A stretch of 64,000 nucleotides of DNA from Methanomicrobium sp. W14. Lineage in GTDB: Archaea; Halobacteriota; Methanomicrobia; Methanomicrobiales; Methanomicrobiaceae. Made by a program: the position numbers and the translations under genes. Shown one piece after another: positions 25,691 through 34,599 of the stretch. Positions within the stretch are counted from its first letter, which is position 1. Each line of letters starts with the position of its first letter. The stretch is taken from positions 372,001 to 436,000 of the forward strand of contig NZ_JAGGMM010000001.1 of assembly GCF_017875315.1 (NCBI RefSeq), written 5' to 3'. The notes beneath the pieces were generated by a model. It did not search any database. It saw only the letters and a program-made list of their open reading frames with translations, and was not told the DNA's origin.

Positions 25691-27172
25691 TCAGGTCTGA
25701 TTTTTTTGAAAGTCCCGAGTTTTGACCATTTTTTCTGCACATCCTGTGGCCTTTGCATTTTTCTTCAGGGCCAAAAGTGCGACTCCTATAAAGCAGAGCA
25801 GTGCTGCGAACGCAGTTGCAGCCGAAGCGGCGTCAGTGACAAGTGCTGCCCCGGCTTTAGTCACGACACCTGTGTAGCCTTCCTGCCGCAGCTGAAATGC
25901 AAATATTATCGAGGCCAGTGATGACCCCAAAGCCATTGCAAACTGCCTTGCGGCACTGTTCATTCCTGAGGCGACTGCGGACTTCTCTTTTGGCAGACCG
26001 TGCATAATTTCGGCGTTTACCGGCCCCTGAAAAAGTGTAAAGCCGACTGCAAATACCACCAGAGCACCCAGAATAAGTGTCAGGTCGTAAGTCTTTAAAG
26101 AACAGGCGAAGGCCAAAAGCCCTAGTGCTCCTGCGAAGAGTCCCGCTCCGGTGAAATATTTCCGGGGGTGTCTGTCGTATATCCTGCCTGTTACAGGGGC
26201 TCCGAACGTCAGAATAACGGCTATTCCTATGAAAACCATCCCCACCTGAAGTGGCGAAAAGTTCATGACGCCTTCAAGGTAGAAAGGCATTGCGATACTC
26301 AGGATCATATAGGCGGTGAACATAAGGGCCATACATACCAGTGGAACAGTGAACATGCGTTCTGAAAATATCGAAAGGTCAATAAGGGGGCTTATGCGAC
26401 GGCGCTCTGTTGTGACGAAGGCAACAAGCGAAAGAACACATGCACATAACGCCACAGTGGCATACACCTCTTTTCCTCCGTCTGCAATATATCCCAAAAA
26501 AAGCATGGACGATACAATTGCGGCTCCGAGACTTGCTGCCCCGGGCCAGTCGGTTCTGACTTTTTCGGACTTTTCGGGTTTTTTCAGGTCCATCGAATAA
26601 GCGCCGAAGGCGACGAGTGCAATTCCCACCGGGACGTTTATCATGAAGATGGCATGCCAGCTGAAGAAACTGAGAAGGAAACCGCCGAGGACGGGACCAC
26701 TCAGACTTGCAACTGCAATTGTTGACCCGAGAAGTCCCATCGCCTTTCCGTGCTCTGAGAACGGATAAAGTTCAAAGATTATCGCCATTACGATTGAGAC
26801 CGACATCGCGGCGCCGAGGCCCTGAATTATTCTCAGGCAGATTAATACAGAAAGTGTCGGTGCAAGGGCGCAACCTAAAGAACCGGCGGTGAAAACAGCC
26901 ATTCCTGAAAGAAACATCCTGTTCTTCCCGACTGACTCTGACATCCGGGCAAAAACAAGCATTGCCGCAGTCATTGCGACAAGATATCCTGTTATAGTCC
27001 ACTGGGAAAGGGCCAGGTCTGCGTTGAAGTATGATGTAATCGTCGGAAGAGCTATGGAAATTACCACACCGTCCAGTACAGACATGTACATTCCCAGTAG
27101 TGCGACGAACATCACAGCTTTTCGTTTATCCGGGCTGTATTTCCCGGAAATATCTGTGTCTGATTTGTTCAT
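25691..27172 (-). CDS. MFS drug/solute exporter, DHA2 (14-TM) family
   Basis: 493 residues from ATG 27172 (a GTG at 27178 would add two). DHA2 signatures: LDGVVISIALPTI in the first helix, RIIQGLGAAMSVSIVMAI with the antiporter motif C, LGGFLLSFFSWHAIFMINVPVG. Fourteen hydrophobic segments can be counted. Such proteins export drugs, dyes or bile-salt-like compounds with H+. It is divergent from a TrmB-like regulator over a palindromic operator with a TATA element 24-25 bp upstream of the ATG, so the mRNA is probably leaderless. Two broken genes lie downstream, one of them another exporter. Confidence 0.88.
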   Translation of the reverse strand: MNKSDTDISGKYSPDKRKAVMFVALLGMYMSVLDGVVISIALPTITSYFNADLALSQWTITGYLVAMTAAMLVFARMSESVGKNRMFLSGMAVFTAGSLGCALAPTLSVLICLRIIQGLGAAMSVSIVMAIIFELYPFSEHGKAMGLLGSTIAVASLSGPVLGGFLLSFFSWHAIFMINVPVGIALVAFGAYSMDLKKPEKSEKVRTDWPGAASLGAAIVSSMLFLGYIADGGKEVYATVALCACVLSLVAFVTTERRRISPLIDLSIFSERMFTVPLVCMALMFTAYMILSIAMPFYLEGVMNFSPLQVGMVFIGIAVILTFGAPVTGRIYDRHPRKYFTGAGLFAGALGLLAFACSLKTYDLTLILGALVVFAVGFTLFQGPVNAEIMHGLPKEKSAVASGMNSAARQFAMALGSSLASIIFAFQLRQEGYTGVVTKAGAALVTDAASAATAFAALLCFIGVALLALKKNAKATGCAEKMVKTRDFQKNQT

Positions 27173-27192
27173 GAGCACTAAGTTTCTGGCAC

Positions 27193-27230
27193 AATATATT
27201 CAAACTATTACAACCAAAGTGGGTTGTAAT
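27193..27230. promoter_or_regulatory. Divergent promoter/operator: symmetric TATA AATATATT and 9-bp inverted repeat
   Basis: AATATATT (27193-27200) is self-complementary and lies ~24 bp before the MFS ATG and ~32 bp before the regulator ATG, close to archaeal TATA spacing for both strands. Next to it ATTACAACC (27207-27215) and GGTTGTAAT (27222-27230) form a perfect inverted repeat with a 6-bp spacer; its right arm includes the first two bases of the regulator ATG. Binding there would block the regulator start and the upstream flank of the exporter promoter. Confidence 0.7.
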
Positions 27231-27987
27231 GCTGGAAAAACTTGTTGAAGACCTAAAAAATTATGGTTTCACCGAATACGAATCAAAAGCCTACGTGGCG
27301 CTTGTCGGCCTCGGAACCGCAACGGCAAGAGAAGTCTGTGAAATTTCAGGAGTCCCGCAGGGACGCATCTATACAGTCCTGAACACTTTGTCTGACAAGG
27401 GGTTTGTAAGCATACAGGAGGGCGTTCCGACATTTTATCTGGCTGAAAACCCTGCCGGAATCTTTACCTCCATAAAAGAGGAGTACTGTTCATCAATCGA
27501 CGAGATGATAAAAAGCCTTAAGAAGCTTAATTATGAGGCGAAGCCGCAGTCGCCTTTCTGGTCAATCCACAGTGAAAAGAGCATTGTCACAAGGGAAAAA
27601 GTGATGATTAGGTATGCAAAGCATGACATCATCATTATTATAAAGGACCCCTCGTCCCTCCGCCCTCTTGTAAAAGACCTTAAGGCTGCAAAAAAACAGC
27701 TTGACCTGACTATTCTCGTATATGAAGGCAGCGAAGTGAAATGTCCGGGCCTGAAAATCGAAAATATGAGCAGCGGCCTGTCCGGCCTTTTCATTGAGAT
27801 GGAAGACGAGTTCGGTCAGGTGATGAAGGATTCTGAATGGAGCACCGAGCTGTTTATGCTTGTTGACGGAATGACGGCGTTTACATCCGGTTACAGAGCA
27901 GGTAGAAAAAGTGCGACAGTGATAAAATGGCCGCCTATATGCTTTATGATGAAAAGACTTATCAAAATGCTTGAGCCCAACGTTTAA
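27229..27987 (+). CDS. TrmB-family transcriptional regulator
   Basis: 252 residues. The N-terminal winged helix (YGFTEYESKAYVALVGLGTATAREV, PQGRIYTVLNTLSDKGFV) is the TrmB HTH, followed by a coiled stretch and a C-terminal sensor-like domain with RYAKHDIIIIIKDPSSL. TrmB proteins are archaeal repressors/activators of sugar or other transport genes. The gene overlaps its presumed operator and is divergent from the MFS exporter; autoregulation and control of the exporter are inferred. The ligand is unknown; the C-terminal domain lacks an obvious maltose-type pocket signature. Confidence 0.85.
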   Translation: MLEKLVEDLKNYGFTEYESKAYVALVGLGTATAREVCEISGVPQGRIYTVLNTLSDKGFVSIQEGVPTFYLAENPAGIFTSIKEEYCSSIDEMIKSLKKLNYEAKPQSPFWSIHSEKSIVTREKVMIRYAKHDIIIIIKDPSSLRPLVKDLKAAKKQLDLTILVYEGSEVKCPGLKIENMSSGLSGLFIEMEDEFGQVMKDSEWSTELFMLVDGMTAFTSGYRAGRKSATVIKWPPICFMMKRLIKMLEPNV

Positions 27988-28051
27988 GTAAGTGATTTTG
28001 CACTAATTTTTTGTACTGCTTTTTTTATCGGTATTATGATGAAATCCGGTT

Positions 28052-28861
28052 TCATTTTGTCCCGTATGACCTGACATGCTCCCATGCTTTTTTGAGTTCA
28101 GGTCTTATTTCATTGTTGTCGTCGTATATGACGATGTTTTTTCTGTCGTAATAAGTCCGGTCCTTTCCCTGCGGGCAGACCTTTATGCATATGCCGCAGG
28201 GGGCAAGACGCCGCTTCTCAAGCCTGGCGCTGTTCTCTGCGCATGCTTTTTTGTCAGTAAGCGATTCCGGATAATTTCCCCCTCCATTTAAGGCTGAAAC
28301 CGGGCACATACGCACGCATGCCATGCAGTGGCAGCAGAGTTCTTCTTCCATAAGCGGGTCCGGAGGGAGACATGCGGCTGTAAACACTGACCCAAAACGC
28401 ACTCTGGGACCGTATTCCGGGGTCAGGAGCATGTTGTTCACTCCGAAATTTCCAAGCCCTGCAAGAAATGCGGCGTGACGGTGGGAGAAGAATGCGACCG
28501 GCTTTTCAAGTAGTACGTCAATGCCTGTGTACCCGTCCCGGGGAACAGAGACGGAAGGGTATCCGCATTTGTTGAGGTATTCAGCTATTCTGTATGTATA
28601 CTGGTCCAGAAGTCTGTTAAGGGTGCCGTAAAGCTCCCTGTACCAGACTGACGGTGTTGTCTCTATAACAGGGAGATGGACGGGCAGACCGATTACTATT
28701 ACCGACTTTGCCTCAGGGAAGACTGACCGGGGATAGAAGTCTTTTGGAATCCATGGTCTGAAAGGCGGTTTTTCCCAGCTTTCTGCGCTGGCAACTCCAA
28801 AAATGGGTATGTCCATCTCCCTGCATTTCTCCTTTAGGACTGTTTTCAGTTTCTCTGTCAT
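28052..28861 (-). CDS. Double [4Fe-4S] protein, epoxyqueuosine reductase (QueG)-like
   Basis: 269 residues from ATG 28861. N-terminal region has VIVIGLPVHLP; the middle AAFLAGLGNFGVNNMLLTPEYGPRVRFGSVFT is the conserved QueG-like corrinoid-binding stretch. Two clusters: CCHCMACVRMCP and CGICIKVCP, with Pro after the last Cys. Methanogens have several such Fe-S proteins that are not true QueG; some activate corrinoid proteins. It has no HEAT-repeat C-terminus, so a queuosine role is unlikely. Stand-alone gene. Confidence 0.75.
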   Translation of the reverse strand: MTEKLKTVLKEKCREMDIPIFGVASAESWEKPPFRPWIPKDFYPRSVFPEAKSVIVIGLPVHLPVIETTPSVWYRELYGTLNRLLDQYTYRIAEYLNKCGYPSVSVPRDGYTGIDVLLEKPVAFFSHRHAAFLAGLGNFGVNNMLLTPEYGPRVRFGSVFTAACLPPDPLMEEELCCHCMACVRMCPVSALNGGGNYPESLTDKKACAENSARLEKRRLAPCGICIKVCPQGKDRTYYDRKNIVIYDDNNEIRPELKKAWEHVRSYGTK

Positions 28862-28920
28862 AACCACCCGAAATTTTTTATCGGCCCTGAGAATAAATAT
28901 ACCTTATTCATCCCTGAAAA

Positions 28921-28945
28921 GTGCCGGTTCAGCAGGCACCTGAAC
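28921..28945. promoter_or_regulatory. Overlapping inverted repeats upstream of the MerR/GyrI-type regulator
   Basis: GTGCC (28921-28925) pairs with GGCAC (28935-28939), and GTTCAG (28927-28932) with CTGAAC (28940-28945). The two arms overlap, so they offer alternative hairpins or a compound operator about 125 bp before the regulator gene and 60 bp from the start of the Fe-S gene. Confidence 0.35.
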
Positions 28946-28985
28946 TATTCAGCGGCTCCCTGAATTTTTTCCGGTGATGTAAATT

Positions 28986-29054
28986 ATGAGGAAAGGGTTC
29001 TCTTCAACAATGACCCGGGGAAGAGAAATACCCGTTTTATTCCATCCTGAATAA
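28986..29054 (+). CDS. Candidate 22-residue leader ORF
   Basis: ATG 28986 to TAA 29052-29054 encodes a basic peptide (MRKGFSSTMTRGREIPVLFH, then two residues). It has a strong site GGTGATGTAAA (28973-28983), and the same eleven bases precede the next gene (29058-29068). The regulator ATG is 15 bp after the stop, so ribosomes could re-initiate. Whether it is translated is unknown. Confidence 0.4.
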   Translation: MRKGFSSTMTRGREIPVLFHPE

Positions 29055-29068
29055 TATGGTGATGTAAA

Positions 29069-29911
29069 ATGCAGGTCAGTAAAATTACCATTGGAAGCTT
29101 TTCGCACCTCACGTATCTTTCGCAGAAAGCACTGCGGCTGTATGACAAAAAGGGAATACTTGTTCCCGGATTTAAGGACATGTTTACAGGTTACCGCTAT
29201 TATACCACAGAGCAGATAGAAGAGGCCCTTAAGATTAAAGTGCTTGCGGGCCTTGGTTTCTCTCTCTCCGAGATCTCGGTTATTATGTCTGCAATAGAGA
29301 ACGGAGATGAGAAATATGTGTCTGCGCTGATTTCAAAGCGTCGCATCGCCACAATGGCTGAAATTGACCGGCTTGAAAAAATAAAAATCCTTTTGACTGA
29401 AAAAAAGGGTTTTACGGAGTTGTTCAGAATGAATGTATCAGAACCGGTAGTTAAAGAGGTTCCTGCTTTAAGAGTGCTTTCAGCCCGCAGGACAGGTACG
29501 TATGAGGAAGTTTGCTCAGATATTGCTGACTCTTTGATGGAAATAGTCAGCAGTCCTGAAAACCAGAAAAACGCTGTTAAAGTGACAGGGCCCTGTATTT
29601 CGCTGTGCTATGATGAAGAATACAGGGAGACGGATGCAGATATTGAGATGGCAGTTCCTGTTTCGGGACAGGTTATATCAGACAACCCTTCGTTTTCAGT
29701 AAGAACCCTTCCTTCATGTAAAGTAATTTCCGTAATCTACAAAGGTCCTTATGAACACGAGGGATTTTCTGTTGCGTTCGGTAACGTGTTCAGATATGCG
29801 TCTGAAAACGGACTTGAGACAACCGGGCCTGACAGGCAGATATACCTCAATAACCCGGATGAAAACGATCCAAAGGACTACCTTACGGAAATCCAGATCC
29901 CACTGAAATAA
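29069..29911 (+). CDS. MerR-type HTH regulator with GyrI-like effector domain
   Basis: 280 residues. Residues ~1-75 are a MerR winged helix (SHLTYLSQKALRLYDKKGIL, GYRYYTTEQIEEALKIKVLAGLGFSLSEI). A coiled-coil dimer helix follows, then a GyrI/SOUL-type ligand domain (~125-280) with RTLPSCKVISVIYKGPYE. This is the BmrR/MTA architecture that binds lipophilic cations and activates multidrug exporters. It is near the MFS locus but not adjacent. The possible leader ORF and hairpin upstream suggest post-initiation control. Confidence 0.85.
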   Translation: MQVSKITIGSFSHLTYLSQKALRLYDKKGILVPGFKDMFTGYRYYTTEQIEEALKIKVLAGLGFSLSEISVIMSAIENGDEKYVSALISKRRIATMAEIDRLEKIKILLTEKKGFTELFRMNVSEPVVKEVPALRVLSARRTGTYEEVCSDIADSLMEIVSSPENQKNAVKVTGPCISLCYDEEYRETDADIEMAVPVSGQVISDNPSFSVRTLPSCKVISVIYKGPYEHEGFSVAFGNVFRYASENGLETTGPDRQIYLNNPDENDPKDYLTEIQIPLK

Positions 29912-29923
29912 TCTTTAAAAAAA

Positions 29924-30448
29924 TCATTTCTTTTTGAGGATGTATACCAAAAGTCCTGTTTCGTTTTCGGTTCCGGATTTTATGAAGCCGTTTTTATCAA
30001 GAACCCTTTGTGAAGGGATGTTGTTTTTTTCCGTTTTGGCGGTTATTTCACTGGCAAGGCCTGATTGAAATGCTTTTTTTACTATGGCACTAACTGCCTC
30101 TGTAGCGTATCCCATGTTTTCAAACTGTTTCAAAACGGAATAGCCTATTTCCGGGAGTGCATTTTCGTGAAGGATAATTCCGCCGCTTCCGATTAATGTT
30201 CCGTATTCCTTACTGTCTTTATTTTCGCCTTTAAGTACCCAGTAATAACTGTAAAGTCTTTTCTCTTTGCAAAAACCAAGGAATAACTCAAAAACTTCCT
30301 TTGTTACAGTTTCGTGAGGCCAGTTTTCCGGGATGTCTACGGATGAAAGCGTTCCGGGTTTACCCCTTTTCCCAAGTTCATATTCCAGGGTTTCTTCTGT
30401 TTCTGGTATAAGGAAAAGTCTTTTGGTTATAATAATATCCGAATCCAA
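29924..30448 (-). CDS. GNAT-family N-acetyltransferase (RimJ/RimL-like)
   Basis: 174 residues. The acetyl-CoA-binding region is GYSVLKQFENMGYATEAVSAIV, followed by AKTEKNNIPSQRVLDKNGF with the conserved Asn and L-x-K-x-GF. The N-terminus ITKRLFLIPETEE is typical of the RimJ/RimL branch. It likely acetylates a small molecule or a protein N-terminus. It converges with the MerR gene 12 bp away. Confidence 0.85.
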   Translation of the reverse strand: MDSDIIITKRLFLIPETEETLEYELGKRGKPGTLSSVDIPENWPHETVTKEVFELFLGFCKEKRLYSYYWVLKGENKDSKEYGTLIGSGGIILHENALPEIGYSVLKQFENMGYATEAVSAIVKKAFQSGLASEITAKTEKNNIPSQRVLDKNGFIKSGTENETGLLVYILKKK

Positions 30449-30465
30449 TTTTTGTCTTCCTTTTA

Positions 30466-31584
30466 TCAGGGATTTAAGATCAGGTGTCCATAGACTCCTT
30501 TTCTGTTGAACCTGTTTTCTATGATATAATTGTAGATTTTAACGTTCTGGTTATACTGCGATACTAAAGACTTTACAAATGAGTTTTTGCTGTTGTACTC
30601 ATTGACAAGGTTATTGTATTCAGCTACAAGGCTGTTGTATTCTGCTGTGCTGCCTCTTTTTTTCAGGCTGTCCATCCTTTCAGCCATTGAGCTTATCCCG
30701 GAAGCCATAACTTCAAGCTCGTTTTCAGAGGAGTTAATTCTGGGCTCAAGGCTTTCAGCCTTCTGCTTTGCCTCAGTCATCCTTTCATAGATATAGGAGA
30801 CATCCCCGCAGCTGTTATATGAGGTTGTTCCGTTTCCGACCCTGATTATGTATGGGTCTGAACTGAGAGTTTTACCGTCCCTGATTTCAATTACAGGCCA
30901 GCCTGGATAGTTATAGTCAGTTACCTCGACATATGCATAGCCTGTGTTTTTATAGGAGCATTCCGGGGATTTAATTCCGACAGACATATGCTCATCATCT
31001 TCAAATTCCATCAGTGAGACGTTGTAGCCTTCGGCTGACAAAAGGGCTGCCGTAAGTATGCTTTTGTCGTCACAGTCGCCGGAATTTTCATAAACTGTCT
31101 CTACCGGGAATTTTGGTTCCGTTCTGATTTTATCCGTTTTATAAGGAATGGACTCCACGTATGCAAGGATAAGTTCTGCGTACCTGTCAGAATCCAGAGA
31201 CATCTGCTTCTTTAAGCTTCTGAACTGTTCCAGTATTGAGCTGTAGAGCGGAGAAAGTGACGGGTCGTTTATAAAAGACAAATAATACCCGGATGACCAG
31301 TTGTTTGATGATATTTTGTCCTGGCTTAAGTATGCTGATTTGTCGGCGTTGTATGCAGCCTCGTATAATCCCCTGTCTAAGGGTATTTTGATTGTTATGT
31401 TGGTGTTTTCAAACGGGAAAGTATGACTGACTGTTGTATATTCTCCTGTAGCTGAATTTTCCGGAATTGAAGGGTACTTGTCCTGACTTTGTCCGGTGAA
31501 GGTCGTAGAACAGCCGCATGAGAGAACGGATACGAACAGTAGTAAAAATACGGTCAAAACAGCAGAAAGTCTTTTGTCTGTCAT
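30466..31584 (-). CDS. Lipoprotein with transglutaminase-like domain and C-terminal coiled coil
   Basis: 372 residues. N-terminal signal ending LSCGCS with a possible lipobox. Residues ~155-235 carry a transglutaminase-like triad: Cys in NSGDCDDKSILTAALL, His in DDEHMSVGI, Asp in YVEVTD. The C-terminal ~110 residues are a long coiled coil rich in Asn and Ser (LVAEYNNLVNEYNSKNSFVK). Exported cysteine hydrolases of this kind may act on surface proteins or pseudomurein-free envelope components; the substrate is unknown. Stand-alone gene. Confidence 0.75.
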   Translation of the reverse strand: MTDKRLSAVLTVFLLLFVSVLSCGCSTTFTGQSQDKYPSIPENSATGEYTTVSHTFPFENTNITIKIPLDRGLYEAAYNADKSAYLSQDKISSNNWSSGYYLSFINDPSLSPLYSSILEQFRSLKKQMSLDSDRYAELILAYVESIPYKTDKIRTEPKFPVETVYENSGDCDDKSILTAALLSAEGYNVSLMEFEDDEHMSVGIKSPECSYKNTGYAYVEVTDYNYPGWPVIEIRDGKTLSSDPYIIRVGNGTTSYNSCGDVSYIYERMTEAKQKAESLEPRINSSENELEVMASGISSMAERMDSLKKRGSTAEYNSLVAEYNNLVNEYNSKNSFVKSLVSQYNQNVKIYNYIIENRFNRKGVYGHLILNP

Positions 31585-31722
31585 TTTTTTCTCACCTGAA
31601 ACCTTGCCCTGGGTGGTTCTTAATTCATTTTATTAGTATTCAGCTTTAATTTATTTTATAGGTAAAAACAGTTTTTCAGGTGGCTGACCTTTACTGTATC
31701 TGGTGAAGATAATGGTGAAAAA

Positions 31723-32007
31723 ATGAAAAAAACAAGTCTTCATTGCCCTGTCTGCAATTCCCGGGATATATACAGGATGACCGGAGGATTCACAGGAGAA
31801 ATATATATCTGCAAAAAGTGCGGCTATAGGGGAGCGCTTGTTGTAGAGTACGATAACGACTTAAAGGATGAATTTGAAAAGGCTTCTTCTTTCAGGGAAA
31901 GTGAGTATAATTGTGACTGTGGGAATTTCAGGGCAAAAACAGTCCTTGAGATAATTCTGGTTGTCCTTATTCTCCTCTCTGCTTATGCAATTCTTTCAGG
32001 ATTTTAG
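31723..32007 (+). CDS. Small zinc-ribbon membrane protein
   Basis: 94 residues. N-terminal zinc ribbon CPVCNSRD and CKKCGYRG (four Cys), a short acidic linker, another CDCG, then a single C-terminal membrane helix VLEIILVVLILLSAYAIL. Predicted to be tail-anchored with the ribbon facing the cytoplasm. Many archaea encode such proteins with no known role. Preceded by an AT-rich promoter region. Confidence 0.7.
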   Translation: MKKTSLHCPVCNSRDIYRMTGGFTGEIYICKKCGYRGALVVEYDNDLKDEFEKASSFRESEYNCDCGNFRAKTVLEIILVVLILLSAYAILSGF

Positions 32008-32113
32008 GTTTTAGTCGCAGATATATGCCGGTTTGGAAAATAAAAAAGAAATCTGCTGAAAATGGCTGGGATAAATAATTCTCTCAAAAAATAAGTGGTA
32101 TGATTTAAAAAAA

Positions 32114-33010
32114 TCAGATGTTTCCGCCGGTATAATTAAATCCCTTATTCTGGACTGTGTGTTTTTCTGTAAATGAGTTTGTTATAAGATTTTTGTCGAC
32201 CTTTGACGATATTTCACCTGTCTTTGCATAATTGTACATAAGAGCAACGAGTATGGCCTGCAGCGCTGAAATCAGAATGGCTGTTATTGCGAAGATGATT
32301 ATGGTAAGGGCGCCCATGGAAGCTATTACAGTAGTATTTTCTGTTGCAAGCGAAAAGAATGTTCCTGCTAGAAACAGCATAAACGGGATGTAAACGAATG
32401 CAAATGAGAACCCGGCAACGACAGTCTCTCCCCATGTCTGCCTGAATAGTGACCCGGACTCTTTAATTGCCGAAAAAGCGTTTTTATGCTCAAATATCAT
32501 CACTGGTATCACGAAAAACGTTGCAAGTTCCCACGCTGCACCTGCAATCAGAGAGACGATATCACCTATGACCTGACCTGCGCCGCTTTTTTGGTTTCTC
32601 AGAAGTCTTAATACCAGGCCGACTGTTGCCGCAATAAGAGACCAGACAAATATTCTTCCTGCGTTTGCTGCCGAAGCTTTTATGCCGTCCATTAAAGCCG
32701 GGTCATTTCCATCAATTACGGCTGTCGCGTTCGAGACAATTCCTGCCTTGAAGAAAGACGATATAAAAGCTATTACAAGGTATATCACAAACAATACAGC
32801 GACCCATGTTATCCACCCTGTTGTAGTCATGGAATCCGGGTTGAACCCTTCCGACCTGAATACGAAAAGAACAGGGAAGAACAGAAATACAAGGGCTATA
32901 AGTATGCAGACCCCTGATAAAACCGGAAATGCCATAAGACTTTTTTCACGTCTCAGTATTCCGAAAGTCTCCTTGAAAAGAGTCCATCCTTTAATTGCGC
33001 GATCAAACAT
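32114..33010 (-). CDS. DUF6159-like six-TM membrane protein
   Basis: 298 residues. Starts with GWTLFKETFGILRREKSLMAFPVLSGVC, the start I associate with DUF6159, and shows five or six hydrophobic helices, the last followed by a charged tail ending in FNYTGGNI. No catalytic motif is seen. Members are widespread in archaea and bacteria, with no established function. Stand-alone gene with its own upstream AT-rich region. Confidence 0.65.
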   Translation of the reverse strand: MFDRAIKGWTLFKETFGILRREKSLMAFPVLSGVCILIALVFLFFPVLFVFRSEGFNPDSMTTTGWITWVAVLFVIYLVIAFISSFFKAGIVSNATAVIDGNDPALMDGIKASAANAGRIFVWSLIAATVGLVLRLLRNQKSGAGQVIGDIVSLIAGAAWELATFFVIPVMIFEHKNAFSAIKESGSLFRQTWGETVVAGFSFAFVYIPFMLFLAGTFFSLATENTTVIASMGALTIIIFAITAILISALQAILVALMYNYAKTGEISSKVDKNLITNSFTEKHTVQNKGFNYTGGNI

Positions 33011-33192
33011 AAATAATCTCTCTCATTCTGTTAATATTAAGAATACTGTTTAAGAGTCTGTTCATCAGTACGTTTATTGTGACCGGATAAAAAGAACAGC
33101 CGGGCTGACTATTTCTTTCAGGCTGCCCGGAGGTTATAACTCATACTTCAACGCATCTATTTATCGGATTATATTCAGATTATAAAGAACAA

Positions 33193-34599
33193 ATGTCCAA
33201 GGCGTTTTTAGGAAAACTTGTTTTAAACTGGTGCGACAAATGCCATACTCCTGTTCTCGGGAAGAAGTGCTTTTGCGGTGAAGAGACAAGAAGCGTATCA
33301 ATAACTCCCCCGGGAGATATAAGGCCGGCATTCAAAGCCGATATTGATCACATTAACGACCTTTATCTGAAGCAGTTCGGAGAAAAACTTGTACCTGAAG
33401 GTCATATAGTAATTCTCAACAAAATACCTGACGTAGACAGGATGGAGGAGGTCATAATGGGCGGTGCCGTTGTCTGTGCGTACAGGTACATACCGTCTGA
33501 AAAGAGGTGGGAGCTCCTGCCCAGGGTTCACGCGGCAAAATACTCAAAACCGAAATATAAGTATATTGTGGCAGACGACGGTGCAGTTGAGCCGATAAAG
33601 AAAGGTTCGAGTCTTCTTGCTCCAGGTCTTGTCGATATTGAAGAGAGTGTAAAAGCCGATGATGAAGTATTCATCCTTTCAAAGTCCGGAGAATGCATAG
33701 CAGTCGGGCGTTCGCGTGTAAGCGCTAAAGAAGCAAAAGAAATGGACCGCGGTCCTGTTGCAAAGACAAGAAAAACGAAACCCGATGTCTGTGTTCCAGG
33801 CGAGGCTTCATGGGAGAAAGCTGTTGGAGCCAATACCAATATACTGAACAATGCTGAAAGTGAAGCTGTCAACTTTGTAAAATCGGTTGTCAGCAAAAAC
33901 CCCGGACTTCAGTGCAATGTCTCTTATTCCGGAGGCAAGGACAGTCTTGCAACTCTTCTGATAGTCCTGAAGGCAATAGGTAAAGTTCCTGTTTTGTTTT
34001 CCGATACTGAACTTGAGTTTCCGGAGACCTACAAAAATGTTGAGGAGGTTGTTGAAAAATATGGCCTTGATATTGTAAGAACCGGTGCAGGCGAGACTTT
34101 CTGGGAGGATTTTGAGGTGGAAGGACCTCCTGCGGTTGACGTAAGGTGGTGCTGCAAGGTATGTAAACTTCTGCCTGTAAAAAGAATAATCGAGGAGAAA
34201 TGGGGTGAATGCCTCTCATTTATCGGTCAGAGAAAGTATGAGTCGCTTGCAAGGATGAAGAGCCCGCGGGTCTGGAGAAATTACAAAGTTCAGGTCCAGT
34301 TGTCTGCAGCGCCCATTCAGCACTGGACTGCTCTTCATGTATTTTTGTACCTTTTCAGGGAAAAGGCGCCTTATAATATACTATACAAGAGAAGAATCGA
34401 CAGAATCGGCTGTTTTATGTGCCCGTCAAGCGATCTCGCGACATTTGAAATAATAAAGGCCGAATACCCTGACCTCTGGAAAATGTGGGAAGAAAAACTG
34501 TATTACTGGATGAACAAACAGGGTCTTTCCGAGGACTGGGTAAAGAATGCCGAATGGAGAAAGAGAGGAGGAGAGGATGACACAAGTAGTTATACTTGA
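33193..34599 (+). CDS. Zinc-ribbon/PUA/PP-loop (PAPS reductase-like) fusion protein
   Basis: 468 residues in three parts. Residues ~14-35 are a zinc ribbon (WCDKCHTPVLGKKCFCG). Residues ~120-190 contain a PUA-like domain (KYKYIVADDGAVEPIKKGSSLLAPGL, IAVGRSRVSA). Residues ~225-440 are a PAPS-reductase-type PP-loop with SYSGGKDSLATLL, RWCCKVCKLLPV and IGCFMCPSSDL. PUA plus PP-loop implies an RNA substrate, so tRNA thiolation or nucleotide modification is more likely than sulfate reduction. The combination is known in methanogens but not assigned. Its 3' end overlaps hisH. Confidence 0.8.
   Translation: MSKAFLGKLVLNWCDKCHTPVLGKKCFCGEETRSVSITPPGDIRPAFKADIDHINDLYLKQFGEKLVPEGHIVILNKIPDVDRMEEVIMGGAVVCAYRYIPSEKRWELLPRVHAAKYSKPKYKYIVADDGAVEPIKKGSSLLAPGLVDIEESVKADDEVFILSKSGECIAVGRSRVSAKEAKEMDRGPVAKTRKTKPDVCVPGEASWEKAVGANTNILNNAESEAVNFVKSVVSKNPGLQCNVSYSGGKDSLATLLIVLKAIGKVPVLFSDTELEFPETYKNVEEVVEKYGLDIVRTGAGETFWEDFEVEGPPAVDVRWCCKVCKLLPVKRIIEEKWGECLSFIGQRKYESLARMKSPRVWRNYKVQVQLSAAPIQHWTALHVFLYLFREKAPYNILYKRRIDRIGCFMCPSSDLATFEIIKAEYPDLWKMWEEKLYYWMNKQGLSEDWVKNAEWRKRGGEDDTSSYT

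Noticed and set aside
25529-25921. Plus-strand frame rich in Phe and Cys at the end of the MFS gene
   Set aside because: It is antisense to the MFS C-terminus and to T-rich flanking DNA; no coding signal.
34547-34577. Earlier ATG for hisH
   Set aside because: The added residues are charged and lie within the PUA-PP-loop gene; GAGGAGGAG marks ATG 34577.
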